DNA of 64,000 nucleotides, from the NCBI GenBank assembly GCA_016213325.1, contig JACRAY010000005.1, positions 1 through 64,000 on the forward strand, in the 5' to 3' direction. The translations under genes were made by a program, and so were the position numbers. This document shows positions 16,219 to 26,013 of this stretch, in pieces; within the stretch, counting starts at the first letter, position 1, and each line of letters begins with the position of its first letter. Source of the DNA: Burkholderiales bacterium (GTDB lineage Bacteria; Pseudomonadota; Gammaproteobacteria; Burkholderiales; Burkholderiaceae_C). The notes beneath the pieces were generated by a model. It was not told where the DNA came from. It searched no databases and saw nothing but the letters and a program-made list of their open reading frames with translations.

Positions 16219-17145
16219 ATGAGAGTGAAGGACACCCGGCTGCCCGGGTGGTTCGTCGCGTGCCTGCTGGTGGTCCTTGGCACGGCAGCGTGGGCGGATG
16301 CGGATCTGCCCACCAAGTTCGGCAACCAGCGCAGCGTGGCGAACACGCGCCACAACATGACGCAGCGGCAGGCGAGCGGCGGCCCTTCGGGGGCCATCAT
16401 GGACCCCTATCGCAACGACTACGCGGAAGTCTGCGTGTACTGTCACGCGCCCCACGGCGCGAATGCCAATGTGGCATTGCCGCTGTGGAACCGCACGATG
16501 AAGGCTACGACGTACACGACGTATGCCCAGCTGGGCACGTCTTCATGGACGCAGCCCGTGTCGCAGCCCGGCCCCAACTCGCTGGCCTGCCTGTCGTGCC
16601 ATGACGGCCAGGTGGCCGTCGACTCCATCATCAACATGCCGGGCTCGGGCGGGTACAGCGGGGCGCAGTCGGGTGCGCAGAGCAACTCGTTCCTGAATGC
16701 CTGGACCAACACGCGCGGGCCCGACGCCTCCGTCCACATCGGCATGAGCCCGGTTGCCAACCAGGGCTGCCTGGCCTGCCATTCGTCCGGCGCCGGGTTC
16801 GTGGGAGCCGGCGCGACGGACTTTTCGATCTTCGTGGTCGGCACCGACCTGCGCAACGACCATCCGGTGGGCGTGAAGTATCCGGCGGCCGACTCGGGGC
16901 TGGACTTCAAGCCGACCAACGCGGCGCGCCCGGGCATGAAGTGGTTCGACACCGACAACGACCTGCGGCCCGACGCGCGGGAAGTGCGCCTGTACGACAG
17001 CGGCGACGGCTTCATGGTCGAATGCGCGTCCTGCCACGATCCGCACGGCGTGCCGTCGGGCGGCGCCGGCAGCGCCTTCAACCCCACCTTCCTGCGCATG
17101 GGTAACAGCGCCAGCGCCCTATGCCTGACCTGCCACACCAAGTAG
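16219..17145 (+). CDS. Pentaheme c-type cytochrome, exported
   Basis: The 308-residue product has a signal peptide (residues 1 to about 26, ending A-W-A-D-A) and five C-x-x-C-H haem sites at residues 72-76, 124-128, 184-188, 269-273 and 302-306. Several are followed by D-P-H-G or A-P-H-G, a feature of the multihaem cytochromes often called doubled-CXXCH or cytochrome c3 type. It presumably transfers electrons in the periplasm or at the outer membrane. A strong GGAGGGG ribosome site precedes the ATG. The next gene, an NHL-repeat lipoprotein, overlaps its end, suggesting a partner. Confidence 0.9.
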   Translation: MRVKDTRLPGWFVACLLVVLGTAAWADADLPTKFGNQRSVANTRHNMTQRQASGGPSGAIMDPYRNDYAEVCVYCHAPHGANANVALPLWNRTMKATTYTTYAQLGTSSWTQPVSQPGPNSLACLSCHDGQVAVDSIINMPGSGGYSGAQSGAQSNSFLNAWTNTRGPDASVHIGMSPVANQGCLACHSSGAGFVGAGATDFSIFVVGTDLRNDHPVGVKYPAADSGLDFKPTNAARPGMKWFDTDNDLRPDAREVRLYDSGDGFMVECASCHDPHGVPSGGAGSAFNPTFLRMGNSASALCLTCHTK

Positions 17146-18254
17146 GCCCGGCGGTGGGCACGCCCAGCCGCCGCGGGCTGCTGCTGGGCGCCGGCGCGTC
17201 CGTGCTGCTGGCCTCGTGCGCGGCCACCCCGCCCAAGGTCGCGAAGGAAGAGCCAGGCGACCGGCTCTGGCCGATGCCGCCGGAGCTGCCGCGGTTCGCC
17301 TATGAAGCGTCGCTGCGCTCGTTGGCCGACGTGCAGGTGATGGACGGGACATCGGGCTTGCGGCACTTGGTGTCGGGCACCCGGCCGCCCGACTCGAACG
17401 TGCTGGAAAAGCCGTCCAGCGTTGCCGCGCGCGACGGGCGCGTGTTCGTCGCGGACTCGGTACGGCGCAGCATCGTGGTTTTCGATGCGCCGCGCCGCCG
17501 CGTGTTCCAGTTCGGGCTGCGCGCCCCGGCTACGTTGGCCAAGCCGACTGCCATCGCGCTCGACCGCCGCGGCCGCGTCTACGTGGCCGACGCGACGCTG
17601 CGCAAGGTGTTCGTGTACGACAGCCTGGGCCTGCACCAGCTGACGATCGGCAGCGCAGCCGAACTGCACCGGCCGACGGGTGTCGCCGTCAATGCCGACG
17701 GCAGCCGCATCTACGTGATCGACCGCGCCGACAACGACAGCGACCGCCACCGGGTCGTCGTCTATGGGGCCGACGGCAAGATGCTGGCCGAGATGGGCCG
17801 GCGCGGGCGGGGCGAGGGCGAATTCAACGTGCCGGTGCAGGCGGTGGTCGGCCCCGACGGCAAGCTGCACGTGCTGGATGCCGGCAACTTCCGAGTGCAG
17901 ACCTTCGATGCCGAGGGACGCTACCTGCGCAGCATGGGCCGGGCCGGCGCGGGCCTGGGGCAGTTCGCGCGGCCGCGCGGGCTGGCCTGCGATGACGAAG
18001 GCCGCCTGTACGTGACCGACGGTGCCTTCGGCAACGTGCAGGTCTTCAATGAGAACGGTGAGCTGCTGCTGGTCATCGGCCGCGGCAGCCGGCGCGACCT
18101 GCCGGGCCGCTACGGCGTGATTGCGGGTGTTGCGGTGGACAACAGCGGCCGGTTGTACGTGGTCGACCAGTTGTTCACGAAGGTGGAGGTGATCCGGCGC
18201 TTGAGCGAGCAGGAGGGGCAGGCGCTGCAGGCGGCGGAGCGGGCGCGGTCGTGA
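17121..18254 (+). CDS. NHL-repeat (six-bladed beta-propeller) lipoprotein
   Basis: The product has up to 377 residues. A twin-arginine-like S-R-R-G-L-L-L-G precedes a lipobox L-L-A-S-C, so the protein is lipidated and possibly outer-membrane anchored. From residue 95 it consists of repeated G-x-[VI]-[YFH]-V-x-D blades (R-V-F-V-A-D-S, R-V-Y-V-A-D-A, K-L-H-V-L-D-A, R-L-Y-V-T-D-G, R-L-Y-V-V-D-Q), a six-bladed propeller. The ATG start overlaps the cytochrome gene by 25 nt; a GTG at 17154 just before S-R-R is an alternative. NHL proteins next to multihaem cytochromes are seen in electron-transfer loci, so a scaffold or docking role is inferred. Confidence 0.85.
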   Translation: MPDLPHQVGPAVGTPSRRGLLLGAGASVLLASCAATPPKVAKEEPGDRLWPMPPELPRFAYEASLRSLADVQVMDGTSGLRHLVSGTRPPDSNVLEKPSSVAARDGRVFVADSVRRSIVVFDAPRRRVFQFGLRAPATLAKPTAIALDRRGRVYVADATLRKVFVYDSLGLHQLTIGSAAELHRPTGVAVNADGSRIYVIDRADNDSDRHRVVVYGADGKMLAEMGRRGRGEGEFNVPVQAVVGPDGKLHVLDAGNFRVQTFDAEGRYLRSMGRAGAGLGQFARPRGLACDDEGRLYVTDGAFGNVQVFNENGELLLVIGRGSRRDLPGRYGVIAGVAVDNSGRLYVVDQLFTKVEVIRRLSEQEGQALQAAERARS

Positions 18255-18313
18255 CCGTCGCGGGCGCCATGGCCGACGCGCCTCATGGGTGAGAGCGTCC
18301 TTACGACGGCGGC

Positions 18314-19204
18314 TCAGCGCGAGATTTGGTGCGGATGCGACGAGATGAACTGGCGCACGGCGGCAACAAACTCTGGCCGAAAATGGGCTGCGCGTTCGCC
18401 GCCATGCGTGGCGCCGTCAATGACGACAAGCCTCAACGCTGGGAGCAGCGCCTTGAGTTCCTGAAAATTCGCCACATAACCATCGAGACTTCCCACGACA
18501 CCGAGCGTCGGTACCTTTACCGACGTCACCTGCGATGGAGTGATCATGAAGTCCTTGCGAGAGCGCGAGAGTGCGGCTTGTGCGAACCGATCTCGAGCAG
18601 GATCAGCCATGCATGCAGCAGAGCGTTTCTGAATGTCCTCTTCCGACGGCTTCGGCTGATTGGCGGGCGTAAGACGGAATATCTGCGAGCGACTTATGCA
18701 CTCGCGTTCCATCTCAGACGCTTCTATCTCCCCCCGCGCGTCATCTTCTTGGGTCCACTGAAATGGACCAGTCGCCCCTCCAAGGGTAGCCGTGATGAAA
18801 CGCTCCGGATGCGATGTGAGCAACTGGGCGGTGATAAACGCCCCCAACGAATAACCGACAATGTGTGCCCGGTGAATGCCCAGATGATCCATCAGGCGGA
18901 CCACGTCCAGTCCCATCTCGCGGCCATACGCCTTCGCCTCGTGCGGCCTGTCGCTCTTGCCATGGCCGCGGACGTCAAGGGCGATGACACGATGATCCCG
19001 CACCAGATTCGGCAGAACCCCGGAATCAAGCCAAACCTCGAGGCTGCCGCCGCCACCGTGTATGAGAACGATCGGGTCGCCACTTCCTTGATCGGAGTAT
19101 CGAATTCGCACTCCGTTCGAGTCGAAGAATGGGCCCTGTGCGACCACGATGGCAGGCAGCAGCGCGAAACCCAGAATCATCACTGCTTGTCTGATACGGT
19201 TCAT
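18314..19204 (-). CDS. Secreted alpha/beta hydrolase
   Basis: The 296-residue product has a signal peptide ending near I-V-V-A-Q, an H-G-G-G-G-S oxyanion segment, D-V-R-G-H-G-K-S, and the nucleophile elbow G-Y-S-L-G. The late acid (V-G-S-L-D-G) and catalytic histidine (G-A-T-H-G-G) are also visible. Start 19204 follows an AGGGGG ribosome site. Base composition and codon use are clearly more AT-rich than in neighbouring genes, with many A- or T-ending codons, suggesting recent acquisition together with the non-coding stretch upstream. Substrate unknown. Confidence 0.85.
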   Translation of the reverse strand: MNRIRQAVMILGFALLPAIVVAQGPFFDSNGVRIRYSDQGSGDPIVLIHGGGGSLEVWLDSGVLPNLVRDHRVIALDVRGHGKSDRPHEAKAYGREMGLDVVRLMDHLGIHRAHIVGYSLGAFITAQLLTSHPERFITATLGGATGPFQWTQEDDARGEIEASEMERECISRSQIFRLTPANQPKPSEEDIQKRSAACMADPARDRFAQAALSRSRKDFMITPSQVTSVKVPTLGVVGSLDGYVANFQELKALLPALRLVVIDGATHGGERAAHFRPEFVAAVRQFISSHPHQISR

Positions 19205-19602
19205 GGTCGTCCCCCTCGTGACGGATGCTTCGGCCAAAGTGAGCCGTCTGACTTGTGCGTAATCCGCAACCCACGCGCGGCGTAACACTGCGTGGTGCCA
19301 GCTGCCCGACTCTCCCGGCTCCCATCGCCAAGTCATTGATTCCCGAGATTCGCCTCCCGCTTCTCCAGCAATGCTGATGTTATCCCGCAGTACAAGCCGG
19401 CGGAAGTGAGGACGTCAATTCTGTGAAGCCGGCAAGGCAGTGCGGCCGAACACTGCGGGATATCACTTGGCCTGCTCGGGGACCGGGCTGCGCAAGTCGT
19501 TGTGCGGCAAACGAATCTTGCCGCAGGCGCCCGCTCAACCGGTGTTATTCCGCAAGCGGACACCGCACCCTGCGATCCGCTGTGCCACGCCACCCGGCTC
19601 TC
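19205..19602. other. Intergenic stretch without a supported gene
   Basis: This 398-bp stretch lies upstream of the acquired-looking hydrolase and after the LysR gene stop. It holds an 86-codon minus-strand reading frame (19333-19593) with no ribosome site or family likeness. The octamer AAGCCGGC occurs twice about 20 bp apart near 19400 as a direct repeat. The hydrolase promoter is probably here, but no clear -35/-10 pair is visible. Confidence 0.5.
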
Positions 19603-20586
19603 TCAATCCAACTGATCGATCGTGTCCGGGTCCGGCACCTCGCCGATCGTCTGCCGCGTCGCCTTGCTCTGCGCCATCAGCCATTCGCAGAACGACTTGA
19701 TCTCCGGCCGCGAGCCGCTGCGCGGCCCCACGATCAGCCAGTAGGCCATCGGCGAATCCATGCGCAGCCTGGGCAAGGGTTCCACCAGGTCGCCATTGGC
19801 CAGCGCCTCCGCCACCAGCGGCAGCCGCGCCAGCACGATGCCCTGGCCGGTGAGCGCGGCCTGCACCATCTGGTAGGCGTAGTTGAAGTACAGCCAGCGC
19901 TTCGGCTGCAGCTTGTTCAAGCCATGCTCGTCGAACCAGCGGCGCCACGACAGCCATTCCAGGTGCGTGGCATGCGCGTCGCCCGCCTCGATCAGCGCAA
20001 AGTGCGCGATGTCCGCCGGTGACTTCAGCTGCTGGCCGCCTTTCAGCAGCCATGGGCTGACCACCGGCGTGAGCTGCTCGCCGAACATGCGCACCGCATG
20101 CGGCGGCATCGACTGCATGGGTCCGTAGCGCAACGCCAGGTCGACGTCGGCGATTTCCAGGTCCAGCGTGTTGTCCGAGGCGTCGATGCGGATATCGATG
20201 TCGGGGTTCTCGCGCTGGAACTGTTCCAGCCGCGGGATCAGCCACATCGACGCGAAAGAGGCAAAGGTGGTGAGCGACACCGCCTGCCGCCCCGCACTCT
20301 GGCGGATCTGCCGCACCGCGCCGTCGATGCGCGGCAGCGACTGCGACACCGCCATCAGCAACTGCGAGCCGGCGCTGGTGAGTTCGACCGCCCGCGTGTG
20401 GCGCAGGAACAGGCTGACCCCGACTTCTTCTTCCAGCGACTGGATCTGCCGGCTCACCGCGGACTGGGTGAGCGCCATTTCTTCGGCGGCGGCCCGGAAG
20501 TTCAGGTGGCGGGCCACGGCCTCGAAGGCCCGCAGGTGGCCTGCGCTGATGGGGCGAGTGCGCAAATGGGTCTGAGAGTGCTGCAT
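19603..20586 (-). CDS. LysR-family transcriptional regulator (GcvA-like)
   Basis: The 327-residue protein has an N-terminal winged HTH (residues about 15-75: H-L-R-A-F-E-A-V-A-R-H-L-N-F-R-A-A-A, then L-T-Q-S-A-V-S-R-Q-I) and a LysR substrate-binding domain. The arrangement resembles GcvA-type regulators (F-L-R-H-T-R-A-V-E-L-T, W-L-I-P-R-L). It is divergent from a DUF2917 gene, and a palindrome lies between the two, so DUF2917 is the likely target and the gene is probably autoregulated. Confidence 0.9.
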   Translation of the reverse strand: MQHSQTHLRTRPISAGHLRAFEAVARHLNFRAAAEEMALTQSAVSRQIQSLEEEVGVSLFLRHTRAVELTSAGSQLLMAVSQSLPRIDGAVRQIRQSAGRQAVSLTTFASFASMWLIPRLEQFQRENPDIDIRIDASDNTLDLEIADVDLALRYGPMQSMPPHAVRMFGEQLTPVVSPWLLKGGQQLKSPADIAHFALIEAGDAHATHLEWLSWRRWFDEHGLNKLQPKRWLYFNYAYQMVQAALTGQGIVLARLPLVAEALANGDLVEPLPRLRMDSPMAYWLIVGPRSGSRPEIKSFCEWLMAQSKATRQTIGEVPDPDTIDQLD

Positions 20587-20626
20587 GGGAATGTCAATCC
20601 GTGACAGGAGGCCGACCCGGATTGAT

Positions 20627-20646
20627 GCTATTCCGGAATCAATAGC
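20627..20646. promoter_or_regulatory. Candidate LysR operator
   Basis: GCTATT (20627-20632) and AATAGC (20641-20646) are inverted, and the perfect palindrome ATTCCGGAAT (20630-20639) overlaps them; ATTGAT/ATCAAT flanks at 20621-20626 and 20638-20643 add another pairing. T-N11-A-type spacing is present. It lies between the divergent LysR and DUF2917 genes. Confidence 0.55.
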
Positions 20647-20724
20647 TTACGGCGATTTCATTGGACCGGCAACCCGTCGTGAACGATTATTCACTGCCGC
20701 AACGCCCAAACTGGAGAAACTGTC

Positions 20725-21195
20725 ATGGCACCCCACACCCACCCGCTGATGCATCAATCGTCCCCCACCCTTCCGGGCACCTGGAAGCTGGCGCCCGGCC
20801 GTGCGATCACGCTGCAGCCGGTGGAGCCGGGGACGATGAAGGTCGCGCACGGCTGCGTCTGGGCGACCTATGACGGGCCGCACCACGGCGCGCTGAACGA
20901 CCTGGGCGACCACGTGATAGGCGTGGGCGACCGGCTGTTCGTGCGGGCGGGGCAGCGGCTCGTGATCCAGGCGTGGGACCGCCATTGCCCGGCGTATTTC
21001 AGCTGGGACCCGGCGCCGGAGCCGGCGCGCGTGCGCAGGTTGAGCCTGGCGCCGGTGCTGCAGCCGATGGCGGATCTGCGCCTGGCGCTGGCGATCGGCG
21101 GCATCGCCATCGCGCGGCTCGTGGTGGGCCTGGCGCGCGTGCTGCGTGACTACGCGGCGCCGAAGGCGCAGCCGGAGTGCCCGCACGCGGCGTGA
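20725..21195 (+). CDS. DUF2917 domain-containing protein
   Basis: The 156-residue protein has a small beta-rich cupin-like domain (about residues 15-85: W-K-L-A-P-G-R-A-I, then G-C-V-W-A-T-Y-D-G-P, G-D-R-L-F-V) that matches the DUF2917 pattern common in Burkholderiales next to a LysR gene. A hydrophobic stretch around residues 117-135 could be amphipathic or one membrane segment. The function is unknown. A GGAGAAACTGTC ribosome site precedes the ATG. The first palindromic-repeat copy lies directly after the stop codon. Confidence 0.8.
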   Translation: MAPHTHPLMHQSSPTLPGTWKLAPGRAITLQPVEPGTMKVAHGCVWATYDGPHHGALNDLGDHVIGVGDRLFVRAGQRLVIQAWDRHCPAYFSWDPAPEPARVRRLSLAPVLQPMADLRLALAIGGIAIARLVVGLARVLRDYAAPKAQPECPHAA

Positions 21196-21205
21196 CCACG
21201 CATGC

Positions 21206-21232
21206 GGTGGGCAGCGGAGCTGCCCACCCTAC
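21206..21232. repeat. Short palindromic repeat, family A copy 1
   Basis: GTGGGCAG (21207-21214) and CTGCCCAC (21220-21227) form an 8-bp hairpin followed by CCTAC. The same unit recurs at 32771-32798 and 36175-36202. This copy separates the DUF2917 and TetR genes. Confidence 0.8.
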
Positions 21233-21257
21233 GGGCACACCCACATAATCGGGGTGA

Positions 21258-21857
21258 ATGGCCCGGCCCAAGTCGTCACAACATGAACTGAGGCGCGACG
21301 AGATCCTCGACATCGCCGCCCAGTGCTTCGCCGAGCGCAGCTACCCGGCCGCGAGCATGAACGACATCGCCGCGGCCGGCGGCACCTCGAAGGCGCGCCT
21401 CTACCACTACTACGAGAGCAAGGAAGCGATCCTGTTCGACTTGCTGGACCGCTATACCCAGCGGCTGCTGGCGATCATCGGGCAGGTGGAGGCCACGGCG
21501 CAGCGGCGCAACCTGGACGAGCGCTCCGCGCTGCACGAACTGGTGCGCAGCTTCCTCGAGGAATACGAGCACTCCGCCACGCGCCACGTGGCGCTGTTGC
21601 ACGACACCAAGTTCCTCAGCGACACGCAGCGCGAAATGATCCTGGACCGCCAGCGCGACGTGGTGTCCGCCGTCACACGCTTCCTGCGGCGCGCCTACCC
21701 GCAGCGCGTGACGGCGCAGAACCAGACGGCGCTGACCATGACGCTGTTCGGCATGATCAACTGGACCTTCACCTGGTTGCGGCCCGGCGGCCCGCTCAGC
21801 TACGCGCAGTTCGCCGAAGAAGTGATCGCGGTGCTGGAAAGGGGCTTCGGCTCGTGA
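21258..21857 (+). CDS. TetR-family transcriptional regulator
   Basis: The 199-residue protein has an N-terminal TetR HTH (residues about 12-58: I-L-D-I-A-A-Q-C-F-A-E-R-S-Y, then T-S-K-A-R-L-Y-H-Y-Y-E-S-K-E) and an all-helical ligand domain. Family members resembling it control fatty-acid or CoA-thioester metabolism. It overlaps the gluconokinase GTG start by 4 nt. The effector is unknown. Confidence 0.88.
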   Translation: MARPKSSQHELRRDEILDIAAQCFAERSYPAASMNDIAAAGGTSKARLYHYYESKEAILFDLLDRYTQRLLAIIGQVEATAQRRNLDERSALHELVRSFLEEYEHSATRHVALLHDTKFLSDTQREMILDRQRDVVSAVTRFLRRAYPQRVTAQNQTALTMTLFGMINWTFTWLRPGGPLSYAQFAEEVIAVLERGFGS

Positions 21858-22351
21858 CCCCTGTGCACGTGGTCGTGATGGGCGTGGCGGGCTGCGGCAA
21901 GTCGGCGGTCGGCTTGCGGCTGGCCGACTCGCTGGCACTGCCGCTGATCGAGGGCGATGACTTTCACCCGAGCGGCAACATCGCCAAGATGAAGCAGGGC
22001 CTGCCGCTGGAGGACACCGACCGCGCCGGCTGGCTGCGCGAGCTGGCGGCGCAGCTGGCCCGCCATCCGGCAGGCGCCGTGCTCACCTGCTCGGCCCTGA
22101 AGCGGGCCTATCGCGACACCTTGCGCGGTGGCGCGCCCGGATTGCGCTTCGTCCACCTGGCACTGACCGTGCAACAGGCCATGCAGCGCGTGGCAGGCCG
22201 CACCGACCACTTCTACCCGCCCAGCCTGGTGGCCAGCCAGTTCCAGGCGCTGGAGGACCCTTCGGGCGAGCCCGGCGTGCTGGTGGTGGACGCCACGGCC
22301 GAGCTGGACGACATCGCGGCGCAGGCGGCGCAATGGCTGCGCACTTCGTAG
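21854..22351 (+). CDS. gntK: Gluconokinase
   Basis: The 165-residue enzyme phosphorylates gluconate to 6-phosphogluconate using ATP. It shows the Walker A motif G-V-A-G-C-G-K-S, the family signature L-I-E-G-D-D-F-H-P, the G-x-P-L-x-D-x-D-R-x-x-W-L segment and C-S-A-L-K-R-x-Y-R-D. Length is typical for the GntK/IdnK family. The GTG start is coupled to the TetR stop (GTGA); a second GTG three codons later is possible. Pairing with a TetR gene rather than GntR is unusual. Confidence 0.92.
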   Translation: MTPVHVVVMGVAGCGKSAVGLRLADSLALPLIEGDDFHPSGNIAKMKQGLPLEDTDRAGWLRELAAQLARHPAGAVLTCSALKRAYRDTLRGGAPGLRFVHLALTVQQAMQRVAGRTDHFYPPSLVASQFQALEDPSGEPGVLVVDATAELDDIAAQAAQWLRTS

Positions 22352-22363
22352 AGAATTGCGGGC

Positions 22364-23323
22364 ATGTCCAAAGCATTCGCCAGCCAGGCCGACATGGCCG
22401 ACAAGCAGATCACCTTCCAGCAGCTTTCCGCGCATTGCTGGGCCTACACCGCCGAGGGCGACCCGAATTCCGGGGTGATCATCGGCGAACGCTTCATCAT
22501 GGTGAGCGACGCCACGGCGACGCCCGCGATGGCGCGCGACCTCATCGCGCGCATCCGGGCCGTCAGCGACAAGCCGATCAAGTACGTGCTGCTCACGCAC
22601 TACCACGCCGTGCGCGTGCTGGGCGCCAGCGCCTACGCGGCCGAGGGCGCCAGCGAAATCATCGCGAGCCAGGGCACCTTCGAGCTGATCGTGGAGCGCG
22701 GCAAGGAAGACATGCGCTCGGAGATGGAGCGCTTTCCGCGCCTGTTCCGCAATGCCGAATCGATCCCCGGCCTGACCTGGCCGACGCTGGTGGTGGACGG
22801 CAAGCTCACGGTCGACCTGGGCGGCGTGCGCGTGCAGGTCTGGTCGCCCGGGCCGGGCCACACGCGCGGCGACACCATCGCGTGGGTGGAGGAAGAGAAG
22901 ACGCTCTTCTCCGGCGACCTGGTCGAGTACAACGCGGGCGTCTACACCGGCGACGCGCAGCTCGAGGAGTGGCCGGCCACGCTGCAGTCACTGCGCGCCT
23001 TGCAGGCCGAGGCGCTGGTGCCCGGCCGCGGCGAGGCGATGAAGGGCAACTCGCAGGTGAATGCCGCGCTCGACTACACCCAGCGCTGGGTCGAGACGCT
23101 CTACCGTTGCGCCAAGGAGGCGGCCGCCGCGGGCATGGACCTGAAGGCCGCGATGGAACACACGCGCAAGGCGATGGACCCGGTGTTCGGCCACGTGTTC
23201 ATCTACGAACATTGCCTGCCGTTTGACGTGAGCCGGGCCTACGACGAAGCGCGCGGCATCAAGAACCCGCGCGTCTGGACGGCCGAGCGCGACCAGGAGA
23301 TGTGGGCGTCGCTGCAGTCGTAG
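22364..23323 (+). CDS. MBL-fold hydrolase-like protein with altered metal motif
   Basis: The 319-residue protein has the metallo-beta-lactamase fold. The first metal motif reads H79-Y-H81-A-V-R instead of H-x-H-x-D-H, so the Asp and third His are missing, while H166 (G-H-T-R-G-D) and D185 (S-G-D-L) of the later motifs remain. It could bind a single metal, use a different metal, or have lost hydrolase activity. It follows gntK by 12 nt. Relatives are often annotated as quinoprotein-relay or SoxH-like hydrolases, but no signal peptide is seen. Function unknown. Confidence 0.8.
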   Translation: MSKAFASQADMADKQITFQQLSAHCWAYTAEGDPNSGVIIGERFIMVSDATATPAMARDLIARIRAVSDKPIKYVLLTHYHAVRVLGASAYAAEGASEIIASQGTFELIVERGKEDMRSEMERFPRLFRNAESIPGLTWPTLVVDGKLTVDLGGVRVQVWSPGPGHTRGDTIAWVEEEKTLFSGDLVEYNAGVYTGDAQLEEWPATLQSLRALQAEALVPGRGEAMKGNSQVNAALDYTQRWVETLYRCAKEAAAAGMDLKAAMEHTRKAMDPVFGHVFIYEHCLPFDVSRAYDEARGIKNPRVWTAERDQEMWASLQS

Positions 23324-23414
23324 GAAGCCGCCTACGCGGGTGGGACATGCCGGACGACACCTGAGCTGTGCGGCGCTCCCTAAGCTTGGGATCCAACACC
23401 CAGGAGACGCACAG

Positions 23415-23714
23415 ATGGCCCAGCAGGACAAGCCCGCACCGCGCACGCTGCAGCAACAGCCCCAGCACCACGCCAGCGACCCGCAGCAGCAGCAGCAGGG
23501 GTCGGCCGATTTCCAGTCCAAGCCGGGCGCGCAGGTCGAGGGCGAAGGCAGCTACTCGGCCACGCGCAACTACCAGAAGGACATCAAGGACTACCTGAAG
23601 GACGCCGACGTGCAGGCCGACGGCGAAGCGGCACGGCCGCGGTCGGCCGAAGAAGAGCGCGACATGGAAGAAGCCGAGCGCGAAGGCAAGTCGCACTCGA
23701 AGGGCGAGCGCTGA
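23415..23714 (+). CDS. Small Gln-rich, probably disordered protein
   Basis: The 99-residue protein has a Q-rich N-terminal third (runs of Q and H) and a strongly charged C-terminal half rich in E, K, D and R, with no hydrophobic core, so it is predicted to be intrinsically disordered. A perfect AGGAGA ribosome site lies before the ATG at 23415. No family was recognised. Small hydrophilic proteins of this kind in Burkholderiales are often stress-related, but that is only analogy. Confidence 0.65.
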   Translation: MAQQDKPAPRTLQQQPQHHASDPQQQQQGSADFQSKPGAQVEGEGSYSATRNYQKDIKDYLKDADVQADGEAARPRSAEEERDMEEAEREGKSHSKGER

Positions 23715-23720
23715 GCTTCC

Positions 23721-24593
23721 TCAGGGCGAAGAAGCGGCGGCGAGCTCGCGCAGGTCCTTCTGGTAACCGCGCAGCCGCTTGACCGCCTGCTGGCGTTGCG
23801 CGGGCGTCGTGCTTTCGTGCACGGCCGCCGCCATCTGGCAGCCTTCCTCCTGTACCGCCTGCTGGTAGGCGCGGTAAACCGGGTCGGGCGACTGGACCAC
23901 CCGGGCTATGTATCCGCGTAGCGCGGCCCGCACCTCGGTGGCAGGGGCTTGCCCGCCGCTGTAGCGGCCCAGCACCTGCAGCAGGTCCTGCTGGCGGCGC
24001 ACGCGCTCGGCCAGGTGGCGTTGCGGGTCGTACACCGACCGGTCGATGCCCGCGCGCAGCGCCGCACGCTGCGGCGCATCGAGATTGCCGTACACCATCT
24101 CCAGCCGGTCTTCGAACAGCTTGAAGCGCTTCTCCCGCATCTCGGCGGCGCCCAGGTCGGCCCAGTCCTTGCGGAACTTGCGGTTGTTGTCGGCAAACTT
24201 GCGTTCGATGTGCGCTCGCTGCTGCGGCGTCATCTGCGCCAGCAGCTTCTCGGCCGCGGGTTCGGCCTGTTCCCACGTGGCATAGATGCGCGCGATGGCT
24301 TCGGGCACCAAGGCGCAGGCCTGGGCCGCCGTGACCGGGCCGCTGGCCATCTGCTCCAGCCGTCCCAGCAGCTCGGCGATGCGCGGCAGCTCGCGCGCGC
24401 GGTGCCAGGCGTGCAGCCGGTCGATGTCTTCGCGCATCCCCATGGCCTGCGCTTCGCTGAAGTCGGCATAGCCGTCCAGCCACCAGTAGGCGATGTCGTC
24501 CAGCGTGTTGTAGCCGAGCTTGACCGCGCTGCAGCCGGCCAGCACGGCACCGAGCAGCAGCGCGCCGATAATCCTGCGGAAAGCGGCCTTCAT
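23721..24593 (-). CDS. DUF6279-type lipoprotein
   Basis: The 290-residue product has a type II signal peptide with lipobox L-A-G-C near residue 21 and the mature start [19 protein letters not shown], characteristic of a conserved proteobacterial lipoprotein family now called DUF6279. The rest is helical and charged. Function unknown. It is divergent from glmU with only 18 bp between starts, so the promoters must overlap the coding regions. Confidence 0.82.
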   Translation of the reverse strand: MKAAFRRIIGALLLGAVLAGCSAVKLGYNTLDDIAYWWLDGYADFSEAQAMGMREDIDRLHAWHRARELPRIAELLGRLEQMASGPVTAAQACALVPEAIARIYATWEQAEPAAEKLLAQMTPQQRAHIERKFADNNRKFRKDWADLGAAEMREKRFKLFEDRLEMVYGNLDAPQRAALRAGIDRSVYDPQRHLAERVRRQQDLLQVLGRYSGGQAPATEVRAALRGYIARVVQSPDPVYRAYQQAVQEEGCQMAAAVHESTTPAQRQQAVKRLRGYQKDLRELAAASSP

Positions 24594-24611
24594 GCCGCAG
24601 AGGATATGCCA

Positions 24612-26012
<1,401 letters not shown>

Positions 26013-26013
26013 G

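Noticed and set aside
16219-17145. Cytochrome as a nitrite reductase subunit
   Set aside because: There is no C-x-x-C-K active-site haem and no second subunit; only the general multihaem assignment is supported.
19333-19593. 86-codon minus-strand frame in the intergenic stretch
   Set aside because: No ribosome site, no hydrophobic or family pattern, and atypical composition.
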